Of a stretch of 64,000 nt of DNA, positions 54,691 through 63,671 are shown one piece after another. The position numbers were made by a program, and so were the translations under genes. The stretch's first letter is position 1, and each line of letters starts with the position of its first letter. The DNA is from Bradyrhizobium sp. ORS 278 (GTDB lineage: Bacteria; Pseudomonadota; Alphaproteobacteria; Rhizobiales; Xanthobacteraceae): the NCBI RefSeq assembly GCF_000026145.1, contig NC_009445.1, positions 1,364,001 to 1,428,000 on the forward strand, in the 5' to 3' direction. The notes below the pieces were generated by a model. That model was not told the origin of the DNA. It ran no database searches and saw nothing but the letters and a program-made list of their open reading frames with translations.

Positions 54691-55395
54691 TCAGCGCGTT
54701 CCAGCCATCGGTCGCGCCACGAAGGTCATCCGCCAGGGATTGTGGCCGATATTCTTCGGCGCCCGAACCGCGCTGAAGCCGGCCCTCTTGAGCCGCGCCA
54801 GCATGTCGGCCTCGCTGTAGCGCTGCAGGCCGACCTTGGTCCGCAGCTGCCGATAATCCGACAGGGCCGTGGCGACCAGACCCACCAGGGCATCCCTGAG
54901 GAAGCCGTCGCGCGCGGCGAACCGCAGCAGCGCCAGCACGTCGCGAGCCATGCCGACCTCCGGCCGGAGGATGTCGCCGAGGACGAACTTCCCCGAAGGC
55001 TTCAACAGCCGCCTGATGACGCCCAGCGCCGTGTCGAATTCGCTCTCGCTCATGTATTGCGCGACGGAGTTCATCACGACGAGATCGATGGACGCCTCCT
55101 GCATGTTGCGCAGCTCGTCCAGGGAGCGGACCCGGATCTTGGTGTTCGGGGCAAACCGCGCGATCAGCCGCCCGCGCACGCCGGGCGCGGGTTCCGCCAG
55201 GATCAGGGTCATGCAGGAGTCTGCGACCTTGGCGGCCGAAAGCGCCTCACCGCAGGAATAGTCGAGGACAACAGCATCCGGCGCGGGGATATAGCTGACG
55301 ATGTCGCGCGCGATCCCTTGAAAGTGCAGGTCCCGGTGCAACTTGCTCGCATAGATCGTGTGTGTGGAATCGTAATAGTCGATCCAGTCGTCCAT
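54691..55395 (-). CDS. Class I SAM-dependent methyltransferase
   Basis: This 234-residue protein starts at the ATG at 55395; a TTG five codons earlier is possible. It begins MDDWIDYYDSTHTIYASKLH. The SAM motif is VVLDYSCGEALSA, where DYSCG replaces the common D-GCG, and VVMNSVAQYMSESEFDTALG marks the later methyltransferase region. Such DYSCGEA variants occur in a rhizobial family of unknown substrate. It stands alone between the tRNA-like gene and dps. Confidence 0.8.
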   Translation of the reverse strand: MDDWIDYYDSTHTIYASKLHRDLHFQGIARDIVSYIPAPDAVVLDYSCGEALSAAKVADSCMTLILAEPAPGVRGRLIARFAPNTKIRVRSLDELRNMQEASIDLVVMNSVAQYMSESEFDTALGVIRRLLKPSGKFVLGDILRPEVGMARDVLALLRFAARDGFLRDALVGLVATALSDYRQLRTKVGLQRYSEADMLARLKRAGFSAVRAPKNIGHNPWRMTFVARPMAGTR

Positions 55396-55503
55396 GGCGG
55401 GTTCCGGCAAACACAGTTCCTTGAACGGAACTGGAGGGGTCAGCGAGCGTTAACGGGTCCGATCACCCGTGTCCATTGCTGCTTCTAACAGGAAGGTTGA
55501 CCC

Positions 55504-56031
55504 GTGAGTAAAGCAAAGTCCGACAAGACTGCCCCCGAGCTCGATACCCCGACCGATCTGTCCCCCGATGCCGTGAACAAGATCCAGACGGCGCTGAACA
55601 CGCTGTTGGCGGACGCCTTCGCGCTTTACCTCAAGACCAAGAATTTCCACTGGCACGTCAGCGGCCGGCATTTTCATGACTACCATGAGATGCTCGACGA
55701 ACAGTCGGATGCGATCTTCGCCACCACGGACCAACTGGCCGAGCGTGTCCGCAAGCTCGGCGGCACGACGCTCAAATCGATTAGCCAGATCAGCAAGCTG
55801 CAGACCATCAAGGACAACAACGAAGAATATGTGCCGCCGCGCGAAATGTTGCGGGAGTTGATGGAGGACAACAAGCATATCGCGGCCGCGATGCGGAAGG
55901 CGCACGAGCTGTGCGACGATAACGACGATCCAGCGACCGCGGGTTTGCTCGAGAACTTCATCGACGAGACCGAGCGCCGCACCTGGTTCCTGTTCGAGGC
56001 CAGCCGCCAGGAAGGCAGCAACGCGGCGTGA
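55504..56031 (+). CDS. dps: DNA-protecting ferritin-like protein Dps
   Basis: This 175-residue protein is a Dps: a four-helix bundle that forms a 12-mer, stores iron and protects DNA. The ferroxidase motif is KNFHWHVSGRHFHDYHEMLD with the D/E ligands at QSDAIFATTDQLAER. The N-terminus is Lys/Asp-rich. The start is a GTG with AGGAAGG about nine bases upstream. A strong intrinsic terminator follows 25 bases after the stop, so the gene is monocistronic. Confidence 0.95.
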   Translation: MSKAKSDKTAPELDTPTDLSPDAVNKIQTALNTLLADAFALYLKTKNFHWHVSGRHFHDYHEMLDEQSDAIFATTDQLAERVRKLGGTTLKSISQISKLQTIKDNNEEYVPPREMLRELMEDNKHIAAAMRKAHELCDDNDDPATAGLLENFIDETERRTWFLFEASRQEGSNAA

Positions 56032-56056
56032 GCCGATTGCCAGATACAATCTTTAA

Positions 56057-56091
56057 GGACGCGCTGCGACGACGTGGCGCGTCCCTTTTTT
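56057..56091 (+). terminator. Intrinsic terminator after dps
   Basis: GGACGCGC and GCGCGTCC form a perfect 8 bp stem with a 12-base loop, followed by C and six T. It is a clear rho-independent terminator for dps. Confidence 0.85.
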
Positions 56092-56178
56092 GTAGGCGTT
56101 TCATGTCTGTCGCGCTGGGGGCGCGCGACGCGGATTTGACGCCCACATCGTGGGAGCGCGCGGCCGGGGTACTCTCGT

Positions 56179-56631
56179 TTATTCCGCAACCGCAGCACCG
56201 AGCGACGGCTGGCGGTTCGCCAGCACGCGCGCCGCGGCCATCCCGATCATCATGGCGATCACGAACAGCACGATTGCCGGCGAGCCGTAGCCGAGCCCGA
56301 CGAAGGCGGGGCCCGGGCAGATGCCGGCAAGGCCCCAGCCGATGCCGAAAATGGCAGGTCCGGTGGCGATACGCCAATCCAATGTCTGCGTGTGCGGCAG
56401 ATGGAAGCGATCGGCGAGCAGCGGGCGTTGCCGTCGGAAGACGAGCCGGAAGCCGATGAAGGCTGTGCCGACGGCGCCGGCCATCACGACCATCAGGCTA
56501 GGATCCCAGCCACCGGTACGGATCGCGGCGAGATCGAGAAAGCTCAGCACTCTTTCCGGATTGGACATGCCGGAGAGCAGCAGCCCAAGTCCGACGACAA
56601 GTCCGATGATGAACTGGATCAGGATGATCAT
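56179..56631 (-). CDS. YeeE/YedE-family sulfur transporter subunit (PmpB-like)
   Basis: This 150-residue protein has about four transmembrane helices and the motif GIGWGLAGICPGPAFVGLGY, whose Cys is the thiosulfate-relay residue in YeeE-type transporters. With the adjacent 140-residue protein it forms the two halves of a split YeeE/YedE permease known as PmpA/PmpB. Such pairs import or export small sulfur species and are controlled by BigR. It lies seven bases downstream of its partner. Confidence 0.85.
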   Translation of the reverse strand: MIILIQFIIGLVVGLGLLLSGMSNPERVLSFLDLAAIRTGGWDPSLMVVMAGAVGTAFIGFRLVFRRQRPLLADRFHLPHTQTLDWRIATGPAIFGIGWGLAGICPGPAFVGLGYGSPAIVLFVIAMMIGMAAARVLANRQPSLGAAVAE

Positions 56632-56638
56632 ATCGGCA

Positions 56639-57061
56639 TCACATCACATGCCGGACGAGGAAAGTGGTTGCGACCGCGGTGGCCATGAACACCAGCGTGG
56701 CCAGGATGGAACGCGGCGACAGGCTGGCAATGCCGCAGACGCCATGGCCAGAGGTGCAGCCATTGCCCCAGACCGCGCCGAAGCCGACCAGCAATCCCGC
56801 CAGCACGAGTGCCATCGGGCCGGCCTGGAGACGCAGAGGCGGCAGGCTGCCCGTCGCGAGCCGCACCATCAGGGTTGCGGCGATCAGGCCGCCGATGAAG
56901 GCGAACCGGCCGGCGAGCGTGCCATCCCAAGGCGGCAGCAGCCGGGCGGCGATCCCGCTCACTCCGGCGATCCGGCCTGTCAGGCCCATCATCAGAACGG
57001 CCGCGATCCCGATCAGGACGCCGCCCGCGAGCGCGGTCAAGACCTCATATTCGCTGGTCAT
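56639..57061 (-). CDS. YeeE/YedE-family sulfur transporter subunit (PmpA-like)
   Basis: Read from the ATG at 57061, this 140-residue membrane protein has four helices and the motif GFGAVWGNGCTSGHGVCGIA. GNGCTSGHG is the conserved Cys motif of the first half of YeeE/YedE transporters. It is divergently transcribed from a BigR-like regulator, with a palindromic region between them. No Blh/ETHE1 sulfur dioxygenase gene, the usual third member, is nearby. Confidence 0.85.
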   Translation of the reverse strand: MTSEYEVLTALAGGVLIGIAAVLMMGLTGRIAGVSGIAARLLPPWDGTLAGRFAFIGGLIAATLMVRLATGSLPPLRLQAGPMALVLAGLLVGFGAVWGNGCTSGHGVCGIASLSPRSILATLVFMATAVATTFLVRHVM

Positions 57062-57106
57062 AATGCTTTCAGGTCCTCGCGGTCCGCGAACGTTGCAATC
57101 CACAGT

Positions 57107-57130
57107 CATATGCATTAGTTCTTATATGCG
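57107..57130. promoter_or_regulatory. Candidate BigR-type operator between pmpA-like and regulator genes
   Basis: CATATGCATTAGTTCTTATATGCG is an AT-rich imperfect palindrome (GCATTA / TATATGC arms) in an otherwise GC-rich divergent promoter region. BigR boxes in other bacteria are AT-rich inverted repeats that overlap the promoter, so position and type fit; binding is inferred. Confidence 0.5.
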
Positions 57131-57150
57131 AAATCTGAGAAGTAACAATC

Positions 57151-57480
57151 ATGACAGTGCGGGTCGCACGCAAAGCGAAGGCCGCTTCGGTGGCTGCGGG
57201 TCTGGAACACAAGGCGGAGGAGGCTGCGCGCCTGCTGTCGGCGATGGCCAACCCGAAGCGGCTCATGGTGTTGTGCAACCTGATCGACGGCGAGCGCGCC
57301 GTGGGGGACCTCGCCGAGCAGGTGGGTTTGCGCCAGGCGGCGCTGTCCCAGCACCTCGCGATGATGCGCGCGCTCGATCTGGTTGCGACCCGGCGCGACG
57401 GCCAGACGATCTATTACCGCCTGGCGAGCGACGAGGTCCGCGAGGTTCTGCAGACGCTGTATCGGCTGTATTGCGCCTGA
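57151..57480 (+). CDS. BigR/SqrR-like ArsR-family sulfide-responsive regulator
   Basis: This 109-residue winged-helix repressor has ARLLSAMANPKRLMVLCNLI as opening and GLRQAALSQHLAMMRALDLV as recognition helix. One Cys lies in VLCNL and the other in the terminal YRLYCA. BigR and SqrR sense persulfides through just such a pair, which forms a disulfide or polysulfide bridge and releases DNA. Together with the divergent PmpA/PmpB genes this points to sulfide or reactive-sulfur control. Confidence 0.85.
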   Translation: MTVRVARKAKAASVAAGLEHKAEEAARLLSAMANPKRLMVLCNLIDGERAVGDLAEQVGLRQAALSQHLAMMRALDLVATRRDGQTIYYRLASDEVREVLQTLYRLYCA

Positions 57481-58008
57481 TCAGCGCGCACGGTGCCACA
57501 AGCGGGTGAGCGGGCCGCTCGCGCCACGCACCGGATCGGTCTCGGGCAGCGGCACCTCCGGAATGGTCCGTAATGCGCGGGCGTGGTTCTCCGGCGTTGG
57601 CCTGGTGATCTGCATCTGAGGCCCGGGCGGGTAGGCGCCGACGATGCAGAAATCCGCACTCGCCGAGATGCATTGATGTCCCGTGCCGGCCGGCAGGATG
57701 GCAACGTCACCTGGCGCGAGCTCGAGTTCGCGCCCCTGATCGCCGCCGAAGCGCACGCGGGCCGTGCCACTGGCGACGCCGAGCGCCTCGTGCACGGTCG
57801 CGTGATAGTGCAGATAGTCATAAACGCCGTTACGCCACATGTCGCCCCAGCCATTGCCGGCGAACATGCGCTCGATGCTGGCCGCGGGATCGCCGCGGTC
57901 GAGGGCGATGGCCTCTCGGTACACGAGGAACGGCATCGGGTTGTTCGGCACCAGTCCGTCATCGGTAAAGACAATGCCGATCGGCTCACTGCCTTTCACG
58001 TCGGCCAT
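57481..58008 (-). CDS. Cupin domain protein
   Basis: This 175-residue single-domain cupin has metal-binding motif 1 YDYLHYHATVHEALGV and motif 2 LAPGDVAILPAGTGHQ. The His residues (HYH, then TVHE, and GTGHQ) suggest metal binding. It resembles YjlB-type cupins, whose function is unknown. It ends directly beside the stop of the sulfur regulator and is transcribed towards it, so the two are convergent. Confidence 0.85.
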   Translation of the reverse strand: MADVKGSEPIGIVFTDDGLVPNNPMPFLVYREAIALDRGDPAASIERMFAGNGWGDMWRNGVYDYLHYHATVHEALGVASGTARVRFGGDQGRELELAPGDVAILPAGTGHQCISASADFCIVGAYPPGPQMQITRPTPENHARALRTIPEVPLPETDPVRGASGPLTRLWHRAR

Positions 58009-58094
58009 TGTCGCTCTCCGTCAGACGCCCCGATCGGTGAACTCGGCCGGTGTCGCGAAGGTTCCGGCCGCCCGCGAGGCGTTTTCCCGTCCGA

Positions 58095-58123
58095 TTGACA
58101 CCTTCGTCCATGCCTCATATCGT
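58095..58123 (+). promoter_or_regulatory. Candidate sigma-70 type promoter for the ROK regulator
   Basis: TTGACA at 58095-58100 is followed after 17 bp by TATCGT at 58118-58123. It lies 15 bases before the ROK start codon, in the region shared with the divergent cupin gene. Confidence 0.4.
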
Positions 58124-58137
58124 TACAATAAGTAAGA

Positions 58138-59325
58138 ATGAACGGGGAGGATGGTTTGCGGCTGGTCCGGAGTCGGCAGGAAACGAGGGCAGCCATCCTC
58201 GGCTACCTCTGGTGTTCCGGCGGCTCGTTCCGGCCGGACCTCGCCCAGGGTGTTGCGCTGACCGAAGCCAGCATCTCGCGTATCATCAGCGATCTCAAAG
58301 CCGAGGGCGTCATCCAGGAGAGCCGGCGCGCGGTGCCCTATCGTGGCGGTCCGAGCCAGTTCGTCACCTTGAGCAGCGCCATCGCGGTCGCGGCCATCGA
58401 GATCTCCAACAATCGTCTCTATGCCGCCATCGGCACGCTCGCCGGCGAGACGCTTTACGCGCAGCCTCACGAACTGCCCGATGGTCTCGGCGCCCCTGAC
58501 GTGTCAGCGACAATCGCGCGGACCGTCGGCGAGCTCGGCGGTTGGGCGACGCGGAATGGCATCGCGCTGGAGCAGCTGGCCGTCTCGATTCCCGGATACG
58601 ATCCGGAATCGCGCGCCAGCCCGATCGTGGCGCTCGATGCTGCCGAGCTTGCTGATGTCGTGCAGCGCGCCCTGCCGGGCACCCCGACACGCATGACCAA
58701 TTCGATGGTGGCGCGCGCCGTTGGCCATCGGCTGCAGATGGGCACGGGTGTGCTCGGCGGCTCGTATTTCTTCGTGTTCGTCGGCCATGGCGTCGGCGCG
58801 GCCATCGTCGACGAGCTTGCCGAAAGCGGCGATGTCGAGACCTGCGAGATCGGCCACGTCGTCATCGAGCGCGGCGGCCGCTGCTGTCGCTGCGGTCATG
58901 GCGGCTGCCTCGAACCCTACGTCTCGACCGTTGCGCTCGCCGACATTCTCCGGGTGCAGGAAAGCGAGTTGATCGGCGCCGGCGATCGCTGGCCCGAAAT
59001 CTATCGCATCTCCAGCGCGGCACGGGCGGAGATCAGGGCACGCCTCGCCCGGCTCGGTCTCGCGATCGGCAACGCGCTCAATCTCAACCGTCAGCGCAAT
59101 GTAGTCATCGCAGGGTGGCCAAGCGCTCTGCCAGCCGAGGATCGCGCCATCGTCATGGCGGCGATCGGCGAGTCGCGCCTCGGCGGGCTGCAGGGCATCA
59201 CGCTCAGCTTTTCCGAGGCCAGCCTCGGGCGCGAGCCACAGGCGGGGCTGGCGCTCGCCGCCTTCTCGTTCATCCGCCGCAGCGGCGCGCGTCGCGCGCA
59301 ACTCAAGCAGTCGATCTCGAGCTGA
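58138..59325 (+). CDS. ROK family transcriptional regulator
   Basis: This 395-residue protein pairs an N-terminal winged helix (TRAAILGYLWCSGGSFRPDL, LTEASISRIISDLKAEGVIQ) with a ROK sugar-kinase-like domain. The zinc site GGRCCRCGHGGCLEPYVS near residue 250 is intact. The GHGVGAAIVDE phosphate loop is present, but kinase activity is uncertain in regulators. It sits 45 bases before a solute-binding protein gene on the same strand, so it probably controls that gene in response to a sugar or amino sugar. Confidence 0.85.
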   Translation: MNGEDGLRLVRSRQETRAAILGYLWCSGGSFRPDLAQGVALTEASISRIISDLKAEGVIQESRRAVPYRGGPSQFVTLSSAIAVAAIEISNNRLYAAIGTLAGETLYAQPHELPDGLGAPDVSATIARTVGELGGWATRNGIALEQLAVSIPGYDPESRASPIVALDAAELADVVQRALPGTPTRMTNSMVARAVGHRLQMGTGVLGGSYFFVFVGHGVGAAIVDELAESGDVETCEIGHVVIERGGRCCRCGHGGCLEPYVSTVALADILRVQESELIGAGDRWPEIYRISSAARAEIRARLARLGLAIGNALNLNRQRNVVIAGWPSALPAEDRAIVMAAIGESRLGGLQGITLSFSEASLGREPQAGLALAAFSFIRRSGARRAQLKQSISS

Positions 59326-59370
59326 TCACACGTCGGCAGCGTCACGTCCGACGATCATGGGAGGGGAAGA

Positions 59371-60942
59371 ATGAAACGACACCACGCTCTGGCCGCCGCT
59401 CTGCTCTGTCTGGCCGCGGCCCTGCCGCCCACATTCGCGCGCGCCGAGAGCGTGCTGAGGGTGAAGCCATCGGGCGACCTCAAGGTGCTCGATCCGACGA
59501 TCGCCGCGGATTCGATCGCGCGCAATTTCGGCTACATGATCTACGACACGCTGTTCACGGTCGACGACAAGCTCCAGGTCAAGCCGCAGATGGTCGAGAG
59601 CTGGACCACCTCCGCCGACCGCAAGATATGGACCTTCAAGCTGCGCGACGGGCTGAAGTTCGGCGACGGGGCGAGCGTGACGTCGGAGGATGCTGTCGCC
59701 TCGCTCAAGCGCTGGAGCCAGGCCGATGCGATGGGGCAGATGCTGAACGCCCATGGCGCGTCATGGGATGTCGTCGATGCCACCAGCTTCACTCTGACGC
59801 TGAAGGAACCCTGGGGCTTCGTGCTCGATGCGCTCGCCAAGCCCGGCGCGCCGGTGCCGTTCATCGTGCCTGCGCGAGTTATCGCCGCAACCACTGCCGG
59901 CCAGCCGCTCGCGGAGCAGACCGGCTCCGGCCCGTTCATCTTCAAGAAGGACGCGTGGGTGCCGGGCTCGAAGCTCGTCTTCGTCAAGAACCCGTATTAC
60001 GTGCCGCGCGCTGAGCCGCCCTCCGGCCTGGCGGGCGGCAAGGTCGTGAAGTTCGATCGTGTCGAATGGCTGATCATTCCGGACCAGCAGACCGCGCTCG
60101 ATGCGCTGAAGAAGGGCGAGCTCGACATCGCGGAGGACATCCCGACCGATCTCCTTCCGGTGGCGAAAGCGAGCAAGGACGTGGTCGTCTCCAACCAGGA
60201 CGAGATCGGCGTGGCGCAGCAGATCCGGCTCAACTCGACCCAGCCGCCGTTCGACAATCCCGCCATTCGTCGCGCCGCGCTGCTCGCCGTCAATCCGCAG
60301 GACTATATCGAGGCCTGGGGCGGCGGCGAGGGCAGGCTGATCAAGGCCTGCAGATCGTTCTACATCTGCGCCTCGCCCTACTATACGGAGGCCGGCTTCC
60401 CGTCCTTCGATCTGCAGAAGGCGAAGACGCTGTTGCGCGAGAGCGGCTATGACGGCACGCCGGTCGTGATCCTGGACGCGTCCGAGAACGCGCAGATCCA
60501 TCCTGCGAGCCTGGTCGCCGAGCAGCAGCTCAAGGCCGCCGGCTTCAAGGTCGACGTTCAGGCGATGGACTGGGCGACGGTGGTGAGCCGTCGCACCAAG
60601 AAGGAGCCGGTCGGGCAGGGCGGCTGGTCGATCTTCATCTCCGGCCCCGGCGGTCTCGACATGATGCTTCCGATCAGCCATCTCGGCCTGCGCTCGAACT
60701 GCGACAAGGCGTGGTTCGGCTGGCCCTGCGATGCCGAGATCGAGAAGCTGCGTGCCGCATTCGGCGACTCCGCCGACATCGCCGAACGCAAGGCGCTGGC
60801 CGAGCAGATCCAGCTGCGCGCTGTGCAGACGGTTCCCTACATCCCGATCGCGGTAGCCTATCAGTTCCGCGCGGCGCGCGCCGATCTCACCGGGATGCTC
60901 AATCCGCCGGCGCCGGTGTACTGGAACGTCTCACGCAAGTGA
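59371..60942 (+). CDS. Family 5 ABC transporter solute-binding protein (orphan)
   Basis: This 523-residue periplasmic protein has a signal peptide ending FARAE and the layout of oligopeptide/dipeptide-type (SBP_bac_5) receptors. DLKVLDPTIAADSIARNFGY opens the protein, IWTFKLRDGLKFGDGASVTS is the family motif, and NPPAPVYWN lies near the end. GGAGGGG lies before the ATG. No permease or ATPase genes follow: the next gene is a convergent thioesterase. It therefore depends on a transporter elsewhere or has a sensing role. The upstream ROK gene is likely its regulator. Confidence 0.9.
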   Translation: MKRHHALAAALLCLAAALPPTFARAESVLRVKPSGDLKVLDPTIAADSIARNFGYMIYDTLFTVDDKLQVKPQMVESWTTSADRKIWTFKLRDGLKFGDGASVTSEDAVASLKRWSQADAMGQMLNAHGASWDVVDATSFTLTLKEPWGFVLDALAKPGAPVPFIVPARVIAATTAGQPLAEQTGSGPFIFKKDAWVPGSKLVFVKNPYYVPRAEPPSGLAGGKVVKFDRVEWLIIPDQQTALDALKKGELDIAEDIPTDLLPVAKASKDVVVSNQDEIGVAQQIRLNSTQPPFDNPAIRRAALLAVNPQDYIEAWGGGEGRLIKACRSFYICASPYYTEAGFPSFDLQKAKTLLRESGYDGTPVVILDASENAQIHPASLVAEQQLKAAGFKVDVQAMDWATVVSRRTKKEPVGQGGWSIFISGPGGLDMMLPISHLGLRSNCDKAWFGWPCDAEIEKLRAAFGDSADIAERKALAEQIQLRAVQTVPYIPIAVAYQFRAARADLTGMLNPPAPVYWNVSRK

Positions 60943-60953
60943 GACGGCCCGAG

Positions 60954-61445
60954 CTAGGCCTTGGGCAGTTCGAACACCAGGCAGGTGGTGGTGGCATGCG
61001 CCAGCAGACGGCCTTCTAAATCGGTGATGCGCGCCTCGGCGGTCGCGGCGCGGCGGCCGAACGACATTGTCGTGCCTTCGGTGCGCACCACGCCCGTCGT
61101 CTCGGTCATCGCCTTGACGAACGAGATCTTGAACTCCAGCGTGGTGTAGCCGCTGCCCTGCGGGCAGCGCGTCTGCACCGCGAGGCCCATCGCCGAATCC
61201 AGCAGGATCGCGGCATAGCCGCCGTGCACCGAGCCGATCGGATTATAGTGGCGCAAGCCGGGCACGCTGTGCATCACGACATGGCCGGGCTCCGCGGTGC
61301 AGTCGAACGGCGTGACGGTCTGCATGATCGGCGGCTGCGGCAGCGTTCCCGCAAAGATGCCGCGCACGAAATCGAGGCCCGGCATCGAGGCCAGCACCGA
61401 CACCGACACCACGCCATAATCACCACGTTCGACAGTCTCGCTCAT
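60954..61445 (-). CDS. PaaI-type hotdog thioesterase
   Basis: This 163-residue protein has the hotdog fold with PIGSVHGGYAAILLDSAMGL, in which HGG and the Asp on the helix are the catalytic elements of PaaI/YdiI-type acyl-CoA thioesterases. SGYTTLEFKISFVKAM is the following strand. Such enzymes hydrolyse aryl- or medium-chain acyl-CoA. It lies downstream of carA on the minus strand, but a strong terminator separates them. Confidence 0.85.
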   Translation of the reverse strand: MSETVERGDYGVVSVSVLASMPGLDFVRGIFAGTLPQPPIMQTVTPFDCTAEPGHVVMHSVPGLRHYNPIGSVHGGYAAILLDSAMGLAVQTRCPQGSGYTTLEFKISFVKAMTETTGVVRTEGTTMSFGRRAATAEARITDLEGRLLAHATTTCLVFELPKA

Positions 61446-61540
61446 CTCGGCCGATCTCCATTAAATGATATTGATCATATGAAAGAACCAGCCGCAGCGC
61501 GAGCCTGAAACGGCGGCGTCGTGATCACAAGGTCGGATGC

Positions 61541-61567
61541 AGAAATGCCCGGGAGCGACCCGGGCAT
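61541..61567 (-). terminator. Intrinsic terminator after carA
   Basis: On the minus strand ATGCCCGGG and CCCGGGCAT form a perfect 9 bp stem with a 5-base loop, followed by TTCT. It lies 25 bases after the carA stop. Confidence 0.7.
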
Positions 61568-61591
61568 GTGATGTCGATCAGTCTGCCGGCC

Positions 61592-62788
61592 TCAGGCCGC
61601 GCTGCGCTTCTTCTCGCGCATCAGCTCGGCGAAGCGCTGGAACAGATAATGCGAGTCGCGCGGACCGGGCGAGGCTTCCGGGTGGTACTGCACGGAGAAC
61701 ACCGGCTTGCCCTCGAGCTGAATGCCGCAGTTGGAGCCGTCGAACAGCGAGATGTGGGTCTGCGTCGCGCCCGCCGGCAACGTGTCCTGGTCGACCGCGA
61801 AACCGTGGTTCATCGAGGTAATCTCGACCTTGCCCGTGGTCTCGTCCTTGACCGGATGATTGGCGCCGTGATGGCCCTGATGCATCTTCTTGGTCTTGGC
61901 GCCGACCGCGAGGCCGAGCATCTGATGCCCGAGGCAGATGCCGAAGGTCGGCGTCCCCGAGGCGATCACCTGCTGGATGACCGGCACGGCATACTTGCCG
62001 GTCGCGGCGGGATCGCCGGGACCGTTGGACAGGAACACGCCGTCCGGCTTCATCGCCATGATGTTCTCGGCCGAGGTCGTCGCCGGCACCACCGTCACCT
62101 TGCAGCCGACGCCGGCGAGCAGGCGCAGGATGTTGCGCTTGATGCCGTAGTCGATGGCGACGACGTTGAACTCCGGCTTGGCCTGCTGGCCGAAACCCTC
62201 GTTCCACACCCAGGGAGTTTCGTCCCAGTTGAAGCGCTGCGTCGAGGTGACCATCGGCACGAGGTCCATGCCCTCGAGGCCCGGCCACTCCCGCGCTTCC
62301 TTCTTCAAGGCGTCGAGATCGAAGGTGCCGTCCTTGGAATGGGCGATCACGGCATTCGGCATGCCCTTGGAGCGGATCAGCGCGGTCAGCGCGCGCGTGT
62401 CGATCCCTGAGAGCCCGATGATGCCGCGGGCGCGCAGCCATTGGTCGAGATGCCGTGTGGCGCGGTAGTTCGACGGATCTGATATCGCGGTGCGCAGGAT
62501 CACCCCGCGCGCGCCCGGCGTCGCCGCCATGTTCACCGTCTCGATATCCTCGTCGTTGGTGCCGACGTTGCCGATATGCGGGAAGGTGAAGGTGATGAGT
62601 TGTCCGGCATAGGACGGATCGGTCAGGATCTCCTCATAGCCGGTCATCGCGGTGTTGAAGCAGACCTCGCCCACGGCGTGGCCTTCGGCGCCGAGGCCGT
62701 AGCCTTCCAGCACCGTTCCATCGGCGAGCACGAGGAGCGCGGTCGGTTTGTGGTCCGGCCAGGCAGCGTCAGTATCGATGTGTGTCAT
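61592..62788 (-). CDS. carA: Carbamoyl-phosphate synthase small subunit
   Basis: This 398-residue glutamine amidotransferase supplies ammonia to CarB. The N-terminal domain has [40 protein letters not shown] and [17 protein letters not shown]. The C-terminal class I GATase has the nucleophile [14 protein letters not shown] and the dyad region in [10 protein letters not shown]. Length is standard. It is about 9 kb from carB, on the same strand but not in the same operon. It is divergent from yqeY. Confidence 0.97.
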   Translation of the reverse strand: MTHIDTDAAWPDHKPTALLVLADGTVLEGYGLGAEGHAVGEVCFNTAMTGYEEILTDPSYAGQLITFTFPHIGNVGTNDEDIETVNMAATPGARGVILRTAISDPSNYRATRHLDQWLRARGIIGLSGIDTRALTALIRSKGMPNAVIAHSKDGTFDLDALKKEAREWPGLEGMDLVPMVTSTQRFNWDETPWVWNEGFGQQAKPEFNVVAIDYGIKRNILRLLAGVGCKVTVVPATTSAENIMAMKPDGVFLSNGPGDPAATGKYAVPVIQQVIASGTPTFGICLGHQMLGLAVGAKTKKMHQGHHGANHPVKDETTGKVEITSMNHGFAVDQDTLPAGATQTHISLFDGSNCGIQLEGKPVFSVQYHPEASPGPRDSHYLFQRFAELMREKKRSAA

Positions 62789-62980
62789 GAGGCCCCTACA
62801 TAGTGGGACGAGAGCCCGACGTCAAAGCTGGAAGTGGCCGATTCACACGCGATTTCGGTCAATTTGCGCCGAGAATGGCCGGATTTCGTCGTCGGCGAGC
62901 GGAACGGATGCGGAACCGAGTTGTCTCGCGGGGGCGAACCGCCTAGACCAGCCGTCAACCGAATTTACGAGGGCAAGATC

Positions 62981-63436
62981 ATGCTGCGCGACGACATCAA
63001 CAACGCGGTCAAGGAGGCGATGAAGGCCAAGGACGAGCGCAAGCTCTCCACCCTTCGCATGGTCAACTCGACCCTGAAGAACGCCGACATCGCCGCGCGC
63101 GGCGAGGGCAAGCCGCCGCTCACCGACTCCGACGTGCTCGCGGTGCTGCAGAAGATGATCAAGCAGCGCCACGAGTCCGTCGAGCTGTACGAAAAAGGCG
63201 GCCGCGCCGAGCTGGCCGCCAGTGAGCGTGAGGAGATCGCGGTGATATCCGCCTATCTGCCAAAGCAGATGAGCGACGACGAAGTGAAGTCGGCCATCGC
63301 AGCCGCCGTCACCGAGACCGGCGCTGCCGGCGTGAAGGACATGGGCAAGGTCATCGCGGTGCTGAAGGCGAAGTACACGGGCCAGATGGATTTCGCGAAG
63401 GCGAGCGCGCTGGTGAAGGCAGCGCTGTCGAGCTGA
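62981..63436 (+). CDS. yqeY: GatB/YqeY domain protein
   Basis: This 151-residue helical protein is the YqeY family: LRDDINNAVKEAMKAKDERK at the start, LSTLRMVNSTLKNADIAARG, AVLQKMIKQRHESVELYEKG, and ISAYLPKQMSDDEVKSAIAA. The domain matches the tail of GatB/GatE, which binds tRNA, but the function of the stand-alone protein is unclear. GAGGG lies nine bases before the ATG. It is commonly adjacent to carA, as here. Confidence 0.9.
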   Translation: MLRDDINNAVKEAMKAKDERKLSTLRMVNSTLKNADIAARGEGKPPLTDSDVLAVLQKMIKQRHESVELYEKGGRAELAASEREEIAVISAYLPKQMSDDEVKSAIAAAVTETGAAGVKDMGKVIAVLKAKYTGQMDFAKASALVKAALSS

Positions 63437-63480
63437 TCTCTCGATTGTTACCCACGAGCGACCCGCAACGGCGGTGCGCT

Positions 63481-63618
63481 CCCTCTCCCCGTTCTTCACG
63501 GGGAGAGGGCTGGGGTGAGGGGCAGCCGCACGGGGAGTGTGCGCCGATAGACCTGTAACCCCTCACCCGGATTGCATCTTGCGATGCAATCCGACCTCTC
63601 CCCGCAAGCGGGGAGAGG
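63481..63618. repeat. Palindromic repeat cluster with CTCTCCCCG hairpins
   Basis: Three hairpins stand in a row: CCCTCTCCCCG/CGGGGAGAGGG at 63481-63509, GGATTGCATC/GATGCAATCC near 63569-63592, and CTCTCCCCGC/GCGGGGAGAG near 63596-63618. The unit also contains GGGGTGAGGGG and CCCCTCACCC as inverted ends. This is a common type of non-coding repeat in Bradyrhizobium and relatives (from memory). It may act as a transcript 3' end for yqeY. Confidence 0.7.
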
Positions 63619-63671
63619 TAAGGGCCCGCACCAGCGCTTGAACTAACAACCGAGAGGGAAACACCTCCGCC

